DNA from: a virus
Direction: 5' to 3' (one strand)
IMG/VR virus record: IMGVR_UViG_3300046530_000143
Span: 1 to 38,173 of that record
DNA: 38,173 bases
In this document: piece by piece, positions 8,713 to 15,421 of the stretch
How the letters are laid out: every line of letters starts with the position of its first letter
Position numbering within the stretch: position 1 is the stretch's first letter
Notes under the pieces: model-generated
The model's input: only the letters and a program-made list of their open reading frames with translations
The model's database searches: none
What the model was told of the DNA's origin: nothing
Position numbers and translations under genes: made by a program

Positions 8713-9480
8713 ATGAGGCTCTCGAAAGACACCGTTAAAGCAATCTATGACCACGCGAGAGCGTCGTGCCCCCAAGAGTGTTGCGGATTGATCATTCGGT
8801 CCGGTCGGTCGAACAAATATGTGCCGGTCTCAAACTCCGCCGAGAAGCCGGAAGATGATTTCAAAATCAGTGCTGAATCTTGGGTGCTTGCCGAAGATCA
8901 GGGCGAGATCATCGCCATCGTGCACAGCCATCCCGGACAGTCGGCGCGGCTCAGCCATGCAGATCGAGTATCGATGGAAGGTACTGGGCTGCCTTGGATG
9001 ATCATTGAGGTCCGCGAAGGGGTACCGGTCAGCCATTTGATACATGAGCCGAGTGGATATCGGGCGCCACTGATAGGGCGCCCATTCAGGCATGGGGTTC
9101 TCGACTGCTACTCATTGGTGCGCGATTACTACCGGCGCGAGCTGGGCATCACGTTACCGGAGTACGACCGCGAAGATGGATGGTGGAACGAAGGGAAGGA
9201 CCTTTACACCGACAACTTCGAAGGTGCTGGGTTCGTCCAGGTAGGGCCGGCAGACCTGCATCAAGGTGATTTGATCCTGATGCAGGTTCGCTCGCCGGTC
9301 CCGAATCACGCAGGAATCTTTCTTGCAGATGGCATGCTCAAGACCGAGCCTGATCATCATCCAGTTCCCGGATCCATCCTGCACCACCTTTACGGCCGTG
9401 ACTCTAAGCGAGATGTCTACGGCGGGTACTGGACCGAAGCAACACGCCTGATCCTCAGGCATAAAGACGCGAAACAGTGA
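8713..9480 (+). CDS. Tail tip protein K-like: JAMM protease plus NlpC/P60 domain
   Basis: The protein has 255 residues and two domains. The N-terminal MPN/JAB domain shows HSHP at residues 71-74 and Asp84, the zinc-binding H-x-H-x10-D pattern. The C-terminal NlpC/P60 domain shows the catalytic Cys in DCYSLV (about residue 132) and His in NHAGIF (about 199). Lambda gpK has the same layout. It helps tail-tip assembly and may cleave peptidoglycan during entry. GAGGTG precedes the start. Tail gene I, which normally follows closely, is 5.3 kb downstream, behind an accessory block. Confidence 0.92.
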   Translation: MRLSKDTVKAIYDHARASCPQECCGLIIRSGRSNKYVPVSNSAEKPEDDFKISAESWVLAEDQGEIIAIVHSHPGQSARLSHADRVSMEGTGLPWMIIEVREGVPVSHLIHEPSGYRAPLIGRPFRHGVLDCYSLVRDYYRRELGITLPEYDREDGWWNEGKDLYTDNFEGAGFVQVGPADLHQGDLILMQVRSPVPNHAGIFLADGMLKTEPDHHPVPGSILHHLYGRDSKRDVYGGYWTEATRLILRHKDAKQ

Positions 9481-9504
9481 GCGGCGATGCCGCAGGAGCA
9501 ATCA

Positions 9505-9702
9505 ATGAATCAGCCTTTTGAATTAACAGAAGAAGGAGGAGTGCGCATCAGCGGTGCTAGCGCCATTGACGCTGAGGTGCATGCCAAGTCAAGCCGTGAC
9601 GAATTGCTTGAAATTCGCCTGCAGCGCATAGAGGCGGCGCTCGGCTTCAGTGAAAACCCTGAGCAAAATGACGCGATCAGGGCTGTCATAGCGAGCCTCT
9701 GA
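9505..9702 (+). CDS. Small hypothetical protein
   Basis: The protein has 65 residues. ATG at 9505 has CAGGAG 6-7 bases upstream and is preferred over the 9487 start. It is acidic with an amphipathic helix (RDELLEIRLQRIEAALGF) in the second half. No family is recognised. It directly follows the K gene and probably rides on late transcription. Its stop abuts the stop of a convergent minus-strand gene with no terminator between. Confidence 0.55.
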   Translation: MNQPFELTEEGGVRISGASAIDAEVHAKSSRDELLEIRLQRIEAALGFSENPEQNDAIRAVIASL

Positions 9703-9963
9703 TTAGGAGATCGCAGCCTTTACTTCCTTGGCCGTCTTGAGCGCTAGCTCGATAGGCGCCTTGTAGTTCTTTTGGACTTCGGCGCTAGCGTTGGCGAACG
9801 GACCAGGATGTAGAGCTGCTTCCAACGCCTGGATGACGACGTTACTGTCCTTTCCGGCTAGTTTTTGCACTGCCTGTGTCAGTGCAGTCAGAGCCGCTAA
9901 CGTACCCAGCCCAACCGGCGAGCTGAGTCCTTCCAAAGGGTTCAGTTTTCCATCAGTTGACAT
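9703..9963 (-). CDS. Small hypothetical accessory protein
   Basis: The protein has 86 residues and is helical. A very good ribosome binding site (AGGAGGT) lies upstream on the minus strand, which supports a real gene. The sequence (LGTLAALTALTQAVQKLAGK) has no signal peptide or known motif. Its opposite orientation inside a late operon is typical of a moron, a gene inserted with its own promoter. A candidate promoter is at 10112-10138. Confidence 0.6.
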   Translation of the reverse strand: MSTDGKLNPLEGLSSPVGLGTLAALTALTQAVQKLAGKDSNVVIQALEAALHPGPFANASAEVQKNYKAPIELALKTAKEVKAAIS

Positions 9964-10111
9964 TTTGACCTCCTAGGTCACATTGCCCCGGTCCATGGGC
10001 TTGCAGGCAACGGACCGAGGCGGTTCGTTGGAGGCGCAACGCTACTACGGCGTGATTCTGTGCGGTACTGATCGTTTGTCCACCGCTGGATGGGTAGACA
10101 GGGAGGGCGCT

Positions 10112-10163
10112 TCTATAGATGTCGGTAAAGCGTGTCAAGACTAATTTGACAGTATCTCTTGAC
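10112..10163. promoter_or_regulatory. Divergent control region with inverted repeat
   Basis: On the minus strand TTGACA (10133-10138) and TATAGA (10112-10117) are 15 bases apart and face the 9703-9963 gene. On the plus strand TTGACA (10146-10151) faces the peptidase gene, but its -10 is unclear. GTCAAGA (10134-10140) and TCTTGAC (10157-10163) form a 7-bp inverted repeat overlapping both -35 regions, so one regulator could control both directions. Confidence 0.4.
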
Positions 10164-10219
10164 TTCGGCAGACTCCCGCCTCATTTTTGAATAACGAATC
10201 AACGAAATCAGGAGGCCGT

Positions 10220-10699
10220 ATGGAGTACCGAACTGCAAACGACGTCCTTGACGCTCACTGGGATGGTGGCTTGCCCGTTGACCCTGAAGCCATCGCAAAG
10301 GCTATGGGGATCGAGGTTTGTGTTGTGACGCCATTTGACGATGACTACACAAACGAGAGTGGGCATTATCAGCGTAGACCTGGCGAACGCCCTCTCATTA
10401 CCTACAACTTTGGCGAGGCACCTGTTCGTCAGCGTTTCACAATTGCACATGAGATCGGTCACCACGTTCATGGCGATTTGGATGCTCCACGCGACACTTC
10501 CGAGCAATTCAGTGCAAAATCTCGCGATCCGAGAGAAATCGCAGCGAACCGGTTTGCCGCTGCATTGCTGATGCCTGCTGCGGTTTTAAAGCAAGCGGTT
10601 TATGGCGATGGAACTACCGACCTGAGAGATCTGGCCAAGAAATTTGGAGTCTCTACCGCGGCAATGGAATTCCGTCTGAAAGCGTTAGGGCTTTTATGA
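10220..10699 (+). CDS. ImmA/IrrE-type zinc metallopeptidase
   Basis: The protein has 159 residues. ATG at 10220 has AGGAGG 5 bases upstream and is preferred over a TTG at 10187. HEIGHH at about residues 77-82 is the zinc-binding motif. The following EIAANRFAAALLMP is the downstream glutamate helix typical of the IrrE (DUF955) family. Members cleave repressors, as ImmA does with ImmR and IrrE with DdrO. No HTH domain is present. It overlaps the downstream membrane protein gene by 4 bases, so the two form an operon. It is accessory DNA inside the late tail operon. Confidence 0.82.
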   Translation: MEYRTANDVLDAHWDGGLPVDPEAIAKAMGIEVCVVTPFDDDYTNESGHYQRRPGERPLITYNFGEAPVRQRFTIAHEIGHHVHGDLDAPRDTSEQFSAKSRDPREIAANRFAAALLMPAAVLKQAVYGDGTTDLRDLAKKFGVSTAAMEFRLKALGLL

Positions 10700-11115
10700 C
10701 GGAGGACGATATCAATAATTTAGCCGACGGTGACGCTAGGGACTTTAGTCTTGCTCGCCGTACGTTGGATGCAGAGAAATGGCGTTCGGACTGGCAACGG
10801 ATAATCACTATTCTTGCTTCTGTGGTGATCGTGGTTTTCTACGCTGCTTTGCTGGGCTTCGTCTTTTTTGGCAATGGTCGGATGACGTTCGGCGAGCACT
10901 ACTGGTTCGTTTCATTTCGACCGCATACCACGGCCGATATTCCAATTGTGGTGTCGCTGGCCGCTGTGCCAACGTTGCTTCTGATTGCCTTGCTTCGATA
11001 TTTCAACCATCGGCCTAAGGAAACGGAGGACGAACTTACGCCGAGCGGCTCGGCCAGTCTCGATCTGGCTAAAGAGCTACTCAAGACAGCGGTTGATCTG
11101 ATCAAGTCGAAGTAG
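10696..11115 (+). CDS. Two-helix membrane protein partner of the peptidase
   Basis: The protein has 139 residues and is co-translated with the peptidase gene (ATGA overlap). Two hydrophobic segments are visible, around IITILASVVIVVFYAALLGF and IPIVVSLAAVPTLLLIALL, separated by a short polar loop; both ends are probably cytoplasmic. The C-terminus is charged and helical (DLAKELLKTAVDLIKSK). Its function is unknown. Pairing with a peptidase suggests a regulated membrane effector or sensor, but that is inference. Confidence 0.7.
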   Translation: MTEDDINNLADGDARDFSLARRTLDAEKWRSDWQRIITILASVVIVVFYAALLGFVFFGNGRMTFGEHYWFVSFRPHTTADIPIVVSLAAVPTLLLIALLRYFNHRPKETEDELTPSGSASLDLAKELLKTAVDLIKSK

Positions 11116-11139
11116 CCCAGCCTCGAGCCGGGCTTTTTG
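11114..11139 (+). terminator. Terminator after the peptidase/membrane operon
   Basis: AGCCCAGC and GCCGGGCT (one mismatch) form a stem around loop CTCGA, followed by TTTTT. The stem begins in the stop codon of the membrane protein gene. Confidence 0.75.
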
Positions 11140-11202
11140 ATTCAAGCGGGCATCTCTTGCGCCGATAGCCTAGAACTGCATTCCGCAGTGCAAGGAGGCG
11201 TC

Positions 11203-11334
11203 ATGAAGAAAATAGCAATTGCAGGCCTGGTAGCTTTGTTGTCGATCGTTTCGTTGTCAGCGTCAGCCTGCCCCAAAGGCACGCATCCAACAGGCGGAAC
11301 AGGGTCGCATCACAAGGGCGGCACCTGCGTCTGA
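11203..11334 (+). CDS. Small secreted peptide with terminal cysteines
   Basis: The protein has 43 residues. AAGGAGG lies upstream of the ATG at 11203, so longer in-frame starts are rejected. A signal peptide (MKKIAIAGLVALLSIVSLS, ending ASA) precedes a 21-residue mature part that begins CPKGTHPTGG and ends CV. It contains HHK and many Gly and Thr residues. The two cysteines near the ends could form a disulfide; a lipoprotein with an atypical lipobox is possible. It has its own leader and terminator. Its function is unknown. Confidence 0.7.
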   Translation: MKKIAIAGLVALLSIVSLSASACPKGTHPTGGTGSHHKGGTCV

Positions 11335-11339
11335 TAAGG

Positions 11340-11364
11340 AGCCCAGCCAAGTGCTGGGCTTTTT
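11340..11364 (+). terminator. Rho-independent terminator
   Basis: A perfect 8-bp stem (AGCCCAGC 11340-11347, GCTGGGCT 11353-11360) with loop CAAGT is followed by TTTT. It ends the small secreted peptide transcript. Confidence 0.85.
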
Positions 11365-11394
11365 GCATCCGAGCATTACGGCAACTGGTCGATC

Positions 11395-11865
11395 CTAACG
11401 AAGACCGCGACGCGACGGTTTCACCTTCGCACGCAATTTAAGCAAATCGTCGACCTGCGAGGAGGCTCGCAGCCATGCGATCTCAAAGCCTAATGCAGGG
11501 ATCGCAGCGAATATACCTACCACAAAGGCCGCGCGCGTCGATCCCATCCTTGGTGGCAACATCAAAAGCATAATTATGGTTGCGATGCCGACTACCATGA
11601 AGAGGGTCAACATGGCGTAGCTGAAGGCAATGCGTCTGTGTATGGCGACGCTGTCAAATCTGAGAGCCCCGGCCCTTTTGAGGCGCTTCAGTTTTAAGGA
11701 CTTGTAAGTTCGGTGAATTCGTCCTCGCGTTTGGCTCATCAGCGCCCGTAAGACTACTGTCGCCCTTCGATAAAGTGATGGAAGGGCGGCGGCCAGCAAA
11801 ATCCCCATAAGGGTCGAGACTACGTTACTGAGCCACCATTGAGGGTTAGCTGCCCATTCTTCCAT
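11395..11865 (-). CDS. Multi-helix membrane protein, unknown function
   Basis: The protein has 156 residues. Hydrophobic segments lie near the N-terminus (VVSTLMGILLAAALPSL), in the middle (IAFSYAMLTLFMVVGIATII) and after it (AAFVVGIFAAIPALGFEIA). Between the first two is a strongly basic linker (RIHRTYKSLKLKRLKRAG). TAAGGT precedes the start on the minus strand. No family is recognised. Its leftward orientation in a late operon marks it as accessory. It may act at the host envelope, for example in superinfection exclusion, but nothing in the sequence proves this. Confidence 0.6.
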   Translation of the reverse strand: MEEWAANPQWWLSNVVSTLMGILLAAALPSLYRRATVVLRALMSQTRGRIHRTYKSLKLKRLKRAGALRFDSVAIHRRIAFSYAMLTLFMVVGIATIIMLLMLPPRMGSTRAAFVVGIFAAIPALGFEIAWLRASSQVDDLLKLRAKVKPSRRGLR

Positions 11866-11904
11866 GAAATGACCTTACTGCTGGTTTAGGGGATGAGGTA
11901 AAGG

Positions 11905-11919
11905 CCCAGGCTGGCTGGG
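11905..11919 (-). terminator. Weak stem-loop after the 84-residue gene
   Basis: CCCAG and CTGGG pair around a 5-base loop directly after the minus-strand stop at 11920, followed on that strand by CCTTT. The stem is short and the U-tract weak. Confidence 0.35.
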
Positions 11920-12174
11920 TTACTCTAGGGTCGCTGCATATCGCGGATCTAGCATCTCAAGCACCATCTGATCATGTTCTTTTCGCGTCGCCCTGTAGAA
12001 CATGCATCGATTTAGCAGCAGGGTTTTCATGCAGCGAGCGGAGGCGAGATGCTTTGGCTCAGCAGAGATCGTCACGGTCCTGTGGCTGCTCGTGTCCGTC
12101 ACTTCCAAGTGATAACGCCCAATCAGGCCGTCGTCCCGCTTGGTGTGACTGAGGAGTTTGAAGGTGATGAGCAT
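11920..12174 (-). CDS. Hypothetical protein co-transcribed with an Arc-like regulator
   Basis: The protein has 84 residues. Its ATG directly follows the TAA of the Arc-like gene, so the two form an operon with the regulator first. The sequence begins MLITFKLLSHTKRDDGLIGR and looks strand-rich at first, with a helical Lys/Arg/Glu-containing C-terminus. No family is recognised. A small phage gene tied to a DNA-binding autoregulator resembles anti-host gene modules, but no direct evidence of function is present. Confidence 0.55.
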   Translation of the reverse strand: MLITFKLLSHTKRDDGLIGRYHLEVTDTSSHRTVTISAEPKHLASARCMKTLLLNRCMFYRATRKEHDQMVLEMLDPRYAATLE

Positions 12175-12543
12175 TTATTTCCGCTCGTAGCTTTTCACGA
12201 TGTTTCCGTGCTCATCGGCTGTGATTGCGTGTTCGCCTGTCTTCTCGTCGTAGAGGCGCTCGATTTTCCTAATACCATCTTCAGCGTTTGCGAGAAGAAA
12301 TCTGAGCTGACTCAGCGCTAGTACGATGCTCTGGTCGGCAGGCTCGACAGAGTTCTCTTTTGCCCAAGCTTCGTATGACTCTTGGTCGAGGATCGCTTGG
12401 TCGTGAGCATAAGACTCCTCAAGCCGAGCAATGATTTCAGCATTGAGACTTCGCTTCGCATGCTTGGCAGATGCTTCAAGCATTTCCCGTAGGTCGGCCG
12501 TCATGCGCAGGGAATATGGAGGAAGTACGTGCCGGTCTGACAT
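12175..12543 (-). CDS. Arc-like ribbon-helix-helix regulator
   Basis: The protein has 122 residues, starting at MSDRHVLPPYSLRM; a longer frame back to 12621 lacks this family's start. Residues about 8-45 (PPYSLRMTADLREMLEASA, then a KRSLNAEIIARLEES helix) form the Arc-type ribbon-helix-helix domain: a DNA-contacting strand followed by two helices. The C-terminal 75 residues are helical and acidic, of unknown role. It is divergent from and paralogous to the 58-residue protein at 12681. It probably represses its own promoter. Confidence 0.75.
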   Translation of the reverse strand: MSDRHVLPPYSLRMTADLREMLEASAKHAKRSLNAEIIARLEESYAHDQAILDQESYEAWAKENSVEPADQSIVLALSQLRFLLANAEDGIRKIERLYDEKTGEHAITADEHGNIVKSYERK

Positions 12544-12559
12544 GGGTATCCACGATTTG

Positions 12560-12576
12560 ATGATATGAAATGATAT
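12560..12576. promoter_or_regulatory. Candidate RHH operator (10-bp-spaced direct repeat)
   Basis: ATGATAT occurs at 12560-12566 and again at 12570-12576, exactly 10 bases apart, in the AT-rich gap between two divergent Arc-like genes. Repeats on one face of the helix are what paired ribbon-helix-helix dimers bind. The site would overlap the promoter of the leftward gene. Confidence 0.4.
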
Positions 12577-12680
12577 TTTGTCCATGACGGCAAAAAGATT
12601 CAAGAATCCACTTGACGGCACTGTGTGGTGAGATCAGTATTTAGTGACTGCATTATGAATCCACATGCGGAGCGGAAACG

Positions 12681-12857
12681 ATGACGGATAGGCACCAAAC
12701 CCCACCCTATAGCCTTCGAATTGCCGAGGGACTTAAGGAGAAAGCTCGTGACCAGGCTCATGCAAATCGTCGCAGCTTGAATGCAGAATTCGGGCTGCTC
12801 ATTGAGGAGGGCCTGAAATGGCGGGAAATGCAGCAAAGCAAGCAGGCCGTGGCCTGA
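12681..12857 (+). CDS. Small Arc-like repressor (58 residues)
   Basis: Arc itself is of similar size. GGAG lies 8 bases before the ATG. The N-terminus MTDRHQTPPYSLRIAEGLKE parallels that of the divergent 122-residue regulator, and the second helix also carries RSLNAEF. These are the features of an Arc-type ribbon-helix-helix domain with almost nothing else attached. It sits directly upstream of the Rha-like and KilA-N genes and may regulate them. A 12-bp stem-loop follows its stop. Confidence 0.75.
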   Translation: MTDRHQTPPYSLRIAEGLKEKARDQAHANRRSLNAEFGLLIEEGLKWREMQQSKQAVA

Positions 12858-12864
12858 AAACGAA

Positions 12865-12894
12865 GAAGCCCCAGTGCGGGAACACTGGGGCTTC
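12865..12894 (+). terminator. Strong stem-loop in the leader of the Rha-like gene
   Basis: GAAGCCCCAGTG (12865-12876) and CACTGGGGCTTC (12883-12894) form a perfect 12-bp stem with a 6-base loop. There is no U-tract after it, so it may act as an RNA barrier or attenuator rather than a classic terminator. Confidence 0.5.
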
Positions 12895-12928
12895 GGGAAA
12901 CGAGATCAACTTCGGAGAAGAAATCGTC

Positions 12929-13774
12929 ATGAACGATGTTAGCACAGTAGTAGACATGCGCAAATTTGTGGAGGCCCGCAACGGCGAGGCTTTCACTAGC
13001 TCACAAAATGTTGCTGCGGCGTTTGGCAAGCTGCACAAAGATGTGCTGCGCAAGATCGACGGTCTGGAGTGCTCGACGGAATTCACTGAGCGCAATTTTA
13101 CGCTCAGTGCCTATGTCGACGGCTCAGGTCGCAGTCTACCTCAGTGGGATATGACCAAAGACGGCTTCATGTTTTTGGTCATGGGCTTCACCGGCAAGAA
13201 GTCGGCAGCGACCAAGGAAGCGTACATCGCTGCGTTCAACTGGATGGCGGATCAGCTTGGTTTGTCGAGCGAGACGCTCGTGGCGAAAGCGGTGAACGAA
13301 GCTCTCGGTGCAGAAGGCGCGCGCACGATCAGAAATGTCATCCGCTGCCGCATAGCCTCGCTCCCCACCAAGAACCAGCGCAGCGCTAAAATGAAGATGT
13401 CGTCGGCGCTGCACGCTCGCTTTAGTGTCCCGCGAATTGAGCTGATCCCTGCCGATCAATTGGATGCGGCCTGCAACTTCGTCGCAAGCTATGGTATTGA
13501 AGGCGAATACATCCAGCGCCAAGCGCACCTGCTTCCGGAGAAACTGGGTCAGGACGAACGCTACTTGGTCAGCGCCGACCCCCTCGGCAACAAACAAGTG
13601 ATGCCAGTCCCGATGGACGCCTACGTGCTGAATCGCCGTGAGTTCATGAAGTCGATGCTAGTGGATGAAGACATGCCGGTCTCGACTGAAGAAATGTTCC
13701 AGTTCGTGGTCTGGGCGACTGAGAACCTGCGTCGTCGCTCGTTGTACCAGGCTTCGCGGAGGGCAGCGGCATGA
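12929..13774 (+). CDS. Rha-like phage regulatory protein / antirepressor
   Basis: The protein has 281 residues, starting at MNDVSTVVDMRKFVEAR. Residues about 5-95 match the phage Rha domain: TSSQNVAAAFGKLHKDVLRK, then NFTLSAYVD, and an MTKDGFMFLVMGFTGKKSA segment. This is the arrangement in antirepressor-like regulators. The C-terminal part contains RIELIPADQLDAACNF, resembling C-terminal domains of P22-type antirepressors. It overlaps the KilA-N gene by 4 bases. A longer frame from 12818 covers the leader stem-loop and is not favoured. Rha proteins interfere with some phages' growth; the target here is unknown. Confidence 0.75.
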   Translation: MNDVSTVVDMRKFVEARNGEAFTSSQNVAAAFGKLHKDVLRKIDGLECSTEFTERNFTLSAYVDGSGRSLPQWDMTKDGFMFLVMGFTGKKSAATKEAYIAAFNWMADQLGLSSETLVAKAVNEALGAEGARTIRNVIRCRIASLPTKNQRSAKMKMSSALHARFSVPRIELIPADQLDAACNFVASYGIEGEYIQRQAHLLPEKLGQDERYLVSADPLGNKQVMPVPMDAYVLNRREFMKSMLVDEDMPVSTEEMFQFVVWATENLRRRSLYQASRRAAA

Positions 13775-14271
13775 ATTCCGCAATCATCCCTTTTCATTAC
13801 GAAGGTCAGGCCGTCCGCTTTAACAGTGACGGCTGGATCAATGTCACCGATGTTGCAAAGCGCTTCAATAAGAAGCCGGCGGAGTGGCTGCGCCTCCCCG
13901 AAACCATTAAGTACATGGATGCCTTGGCACGACATCTAAATGTGGGGGAATCCCACCTTTTAGTGCAAACGAGCAAGGGAAGGGCGGGTGGGACTTGGCT
14001 GCATCCAAAAATGGCAGTCGGATTCGCTCGCTGGCTCAATGTCGATTTCGCTGTATGGGCGGACCTACATATCGACGCACTTCTACGCGGCGAGCTAAAC
14101 GAGAAACAGCAATTCGATCGCGCCTGCAGGATGTACAGCGAAGCGAAAGACATCGCGAGCTTGGGAGGACGCGAACTCGCCAAGTGGAAAACGAAGAAGC
14201 CCGGACTTGAGCACCAAGTCGACTATTGGCGCGATCAGTTGCAGATGACTCTCGGCCTCGACGCAGCCTAA
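13771..14271 (+). CDS. KilA-N domain protein
   Basis: The protein has 166 residues, in an operon with the Rha-like gene (ATGA overlap). INVTDVAKRFNKKPAEWLRL, followed by YMDALAR, TSKGRAGGTWLHPKMAVGFA and RWLNVDFAVW, is the KilA-N DNA-binding domain over residues about 5-110. The C-terminal helix is rich in Lys and Glu. Such proteins are common in phage regulatory or accessory loci. A terminator follows. Confidence 0.85.
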   Translation: MNSAIIPFHYEGQAVRFNSDGWINVTDVAKRFNKKPAEWLRLPETIKYMDALARHLNVGESHLLVQTSKGRAGGTWLHPKMAVGFARWLNVDFAVWADLHIDALLRGELNEKQQFDRACRMYSEAKDIASLGGRELAKWKTKKPGLEHQVDYWRDQLQMTLGLDAA

Positions 14272-14290
14272 CTCGAAGATCAACGAAGCA

Positions 14291-14311
14291 CCCCGCCTAG
14301 GCGGGGCTTTC
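14291..14311 (+). terminator. Terminator after the KilA-N gene
   Basis: CCCCGCC (14291-14297) and GGCGGGG (14300-14306) form a tight stem with a 2-base gap followed by CTTTC. The flanking AGCAC/GTGCT also pair across the structure. Confidence 0.7.
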
Positions 14312-14377
14312 GTGCTGGCGTTTCGTATGTCTCATTGCTGGTGGTAGAGTTCGCGCAAACCACAATGAGGGATCATC

Positions 14378-14728
14378 ATGCGAATTTTGATAGGGGCGCT
14401 GGCAGTTGTCCTGATTGCTGGGTGCGTGTCCCCGACGATCAGCCAAATGCGAGAAAAGGGCCCGGCGGCAACTTATACGTCGGCGAAGTCAGAAGGCGAT
14501 TTGTCTAAATGCGTGCTCTTTGCCTGGCAAGATACCAGCCTTGCCGGGAGTGCGCCGGCGGTGAGCATTCAACCTGGCCGGGATGGCGGGACTACAGTGA
14601 CCACAGGAGGCAACGAATATTTCGTTGACCTGAAAAGCGTTGGTTCAAAAACCTCAGCTCGGTATTACGAGGTGGGCGACACATGGATATCACGAAAGCT
14701 TCAGCCCGAGTTAAAGAGTTGCTTGTGA
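14378..14728 (+). CDS. Phage-encoded outer-membrane-type lipoprotein
   Basis: The protein has 116 residues. The N-terminus (MRILIGALAVVLIAGC) is a lipoprotein signal with a clear lipobox (LIAGC), giving mature Cys16. The rest is polar with three further cysteines at most (SKCVLF, ELKSCL), perhaps one disulfide. It has its own leader and terminator, as morons do. Position upstream of tail I/J recalls lipoproteins that block superinfection by binding receptors, such as Cor of phage T1/phi80-type elements. Equivalence is not shown by sequence. Confidence 0.75.
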   Translation: MRILIGALAVVLIAGCVSPTISQMREKGPAATYTSAKSEGDLSKCVLFAWQDTSLAGSAPAVSIQPGRDGGTTVTTGGNEYFVDLKSVGSKTSARYYEVGDTWISRKLQPELKSCL

Positions 14729-14747
14729 GAAGCTGACCGACAAACAC

Positions 14748-14772
14748 AAACCCGCTACGGCGGGTTTTTTTA
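14748..14772 (+). terminator. Strong terminator before tail gene I
   Basis: AACCCGC and GCGGGTT form a 7-bp stem around TACG, followed by TTTTT. Late transcription must pass this signal to reach I and J, which fits with a Q-type antiterminated late transcript. Confidence 0.85.
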
Positions 14773-14784
14773 TGGGTGGGAAAA

Positions 14785-15411
14785 ATGGCTGAACGACTTC
14801 GGACCGTTAGGCTTTACGGGAAACTTGGTGCCAGATTCGGCCGCGTACACCGGATCGCGGTCAGTTCAGCAGCAGAGGCTATTCGCGCACTTGGCGTTCT
14901 GCACAAGGGCTTCAACGAATTCTTGTTAACTTCCAAAGATATGGGTCTGGATTTCGCAGTTTTCTATGGGCGCCGAAACTTGAGTCAAGGCGAATTACGA
15001 GATCCGCCCAGCCACAACGACATTCGTATAGCTCCAGTAGTGCAAGGGAGCAAGAGCGGCGGGGGGCTGCAAACTGTCATCGGCGTCGTACTGATCGCCG
15101 TAGCAAGTTATTTCTCAGGTGGCCTGGCTGCAGGAGGTGCCACCTTGTACGGCTCTGCGGCGGGGGCTGCGGCTTGGACGGTAGTGGGCGCAGTCGGCTT
15201 TTCTCTCGCCATCGGCGGCATTGCCCAAATGATCACGGGCACCCAAACAGGCATCGACAGCAGCGAAGCTGCGGATAACCAGCCGAGCTACAACTTCTCA
15301 GGCATCAAGAACACCGTCACCCAAGGCAACCCGGTACCGCTGTGCTACGGCGAGATGACCGTGGGTTCCGCCATGATTTCACTGGGAATCGTCGCCGAAG
15401 ACGAACAGTAA
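14785..15411 (+). CDS. Tail assembly protein I-like
   Basis: The protein has 208 residues, starting at MAERLRTVRLYGKLGARFG; a GTG at 14776 is an alternative. The N-terminal ubiquitin-like region (RTVRLYGKLG, AIRALGVLHKGF) and the following hydrophobic Gly/Ala-rich segment (VIGVVLIAVASYFSGGLAAG) match lambda tail protein I. It acts in tail-tip assembly with J and K. J starts 10 bases downstream. Its separation from K by 5.3 kb is unusual. Confidence 0.88.
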   Translation: MAERLRTVRLYGKLGARFGRVHRIAVSSAAEAIRALGVLHKGFNEFLLTSKDMGLDFAVFYGRRNLSQGELRDPPSHNDIRIAPVVQGSKSGGGLQTVIGVVLIAVASYFSGGLAAGGATLYGSAAGAAAWTVVGAVGFSLAIGGIAQMITGTQTGIDSSEAADNQPSYNFSGIKNTVTQGNPVPLCYGEMTVGSAMISLGIVAEDEQ

Positions 15412-15421
15412 GGGCTTTCCA

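Noticed and set aside
12600-12836. 78-residue minus-strand frame
   Set aside because: It covers the small Arc-like gene on the other strand, which has a ribosome binding site and a homologue next door.
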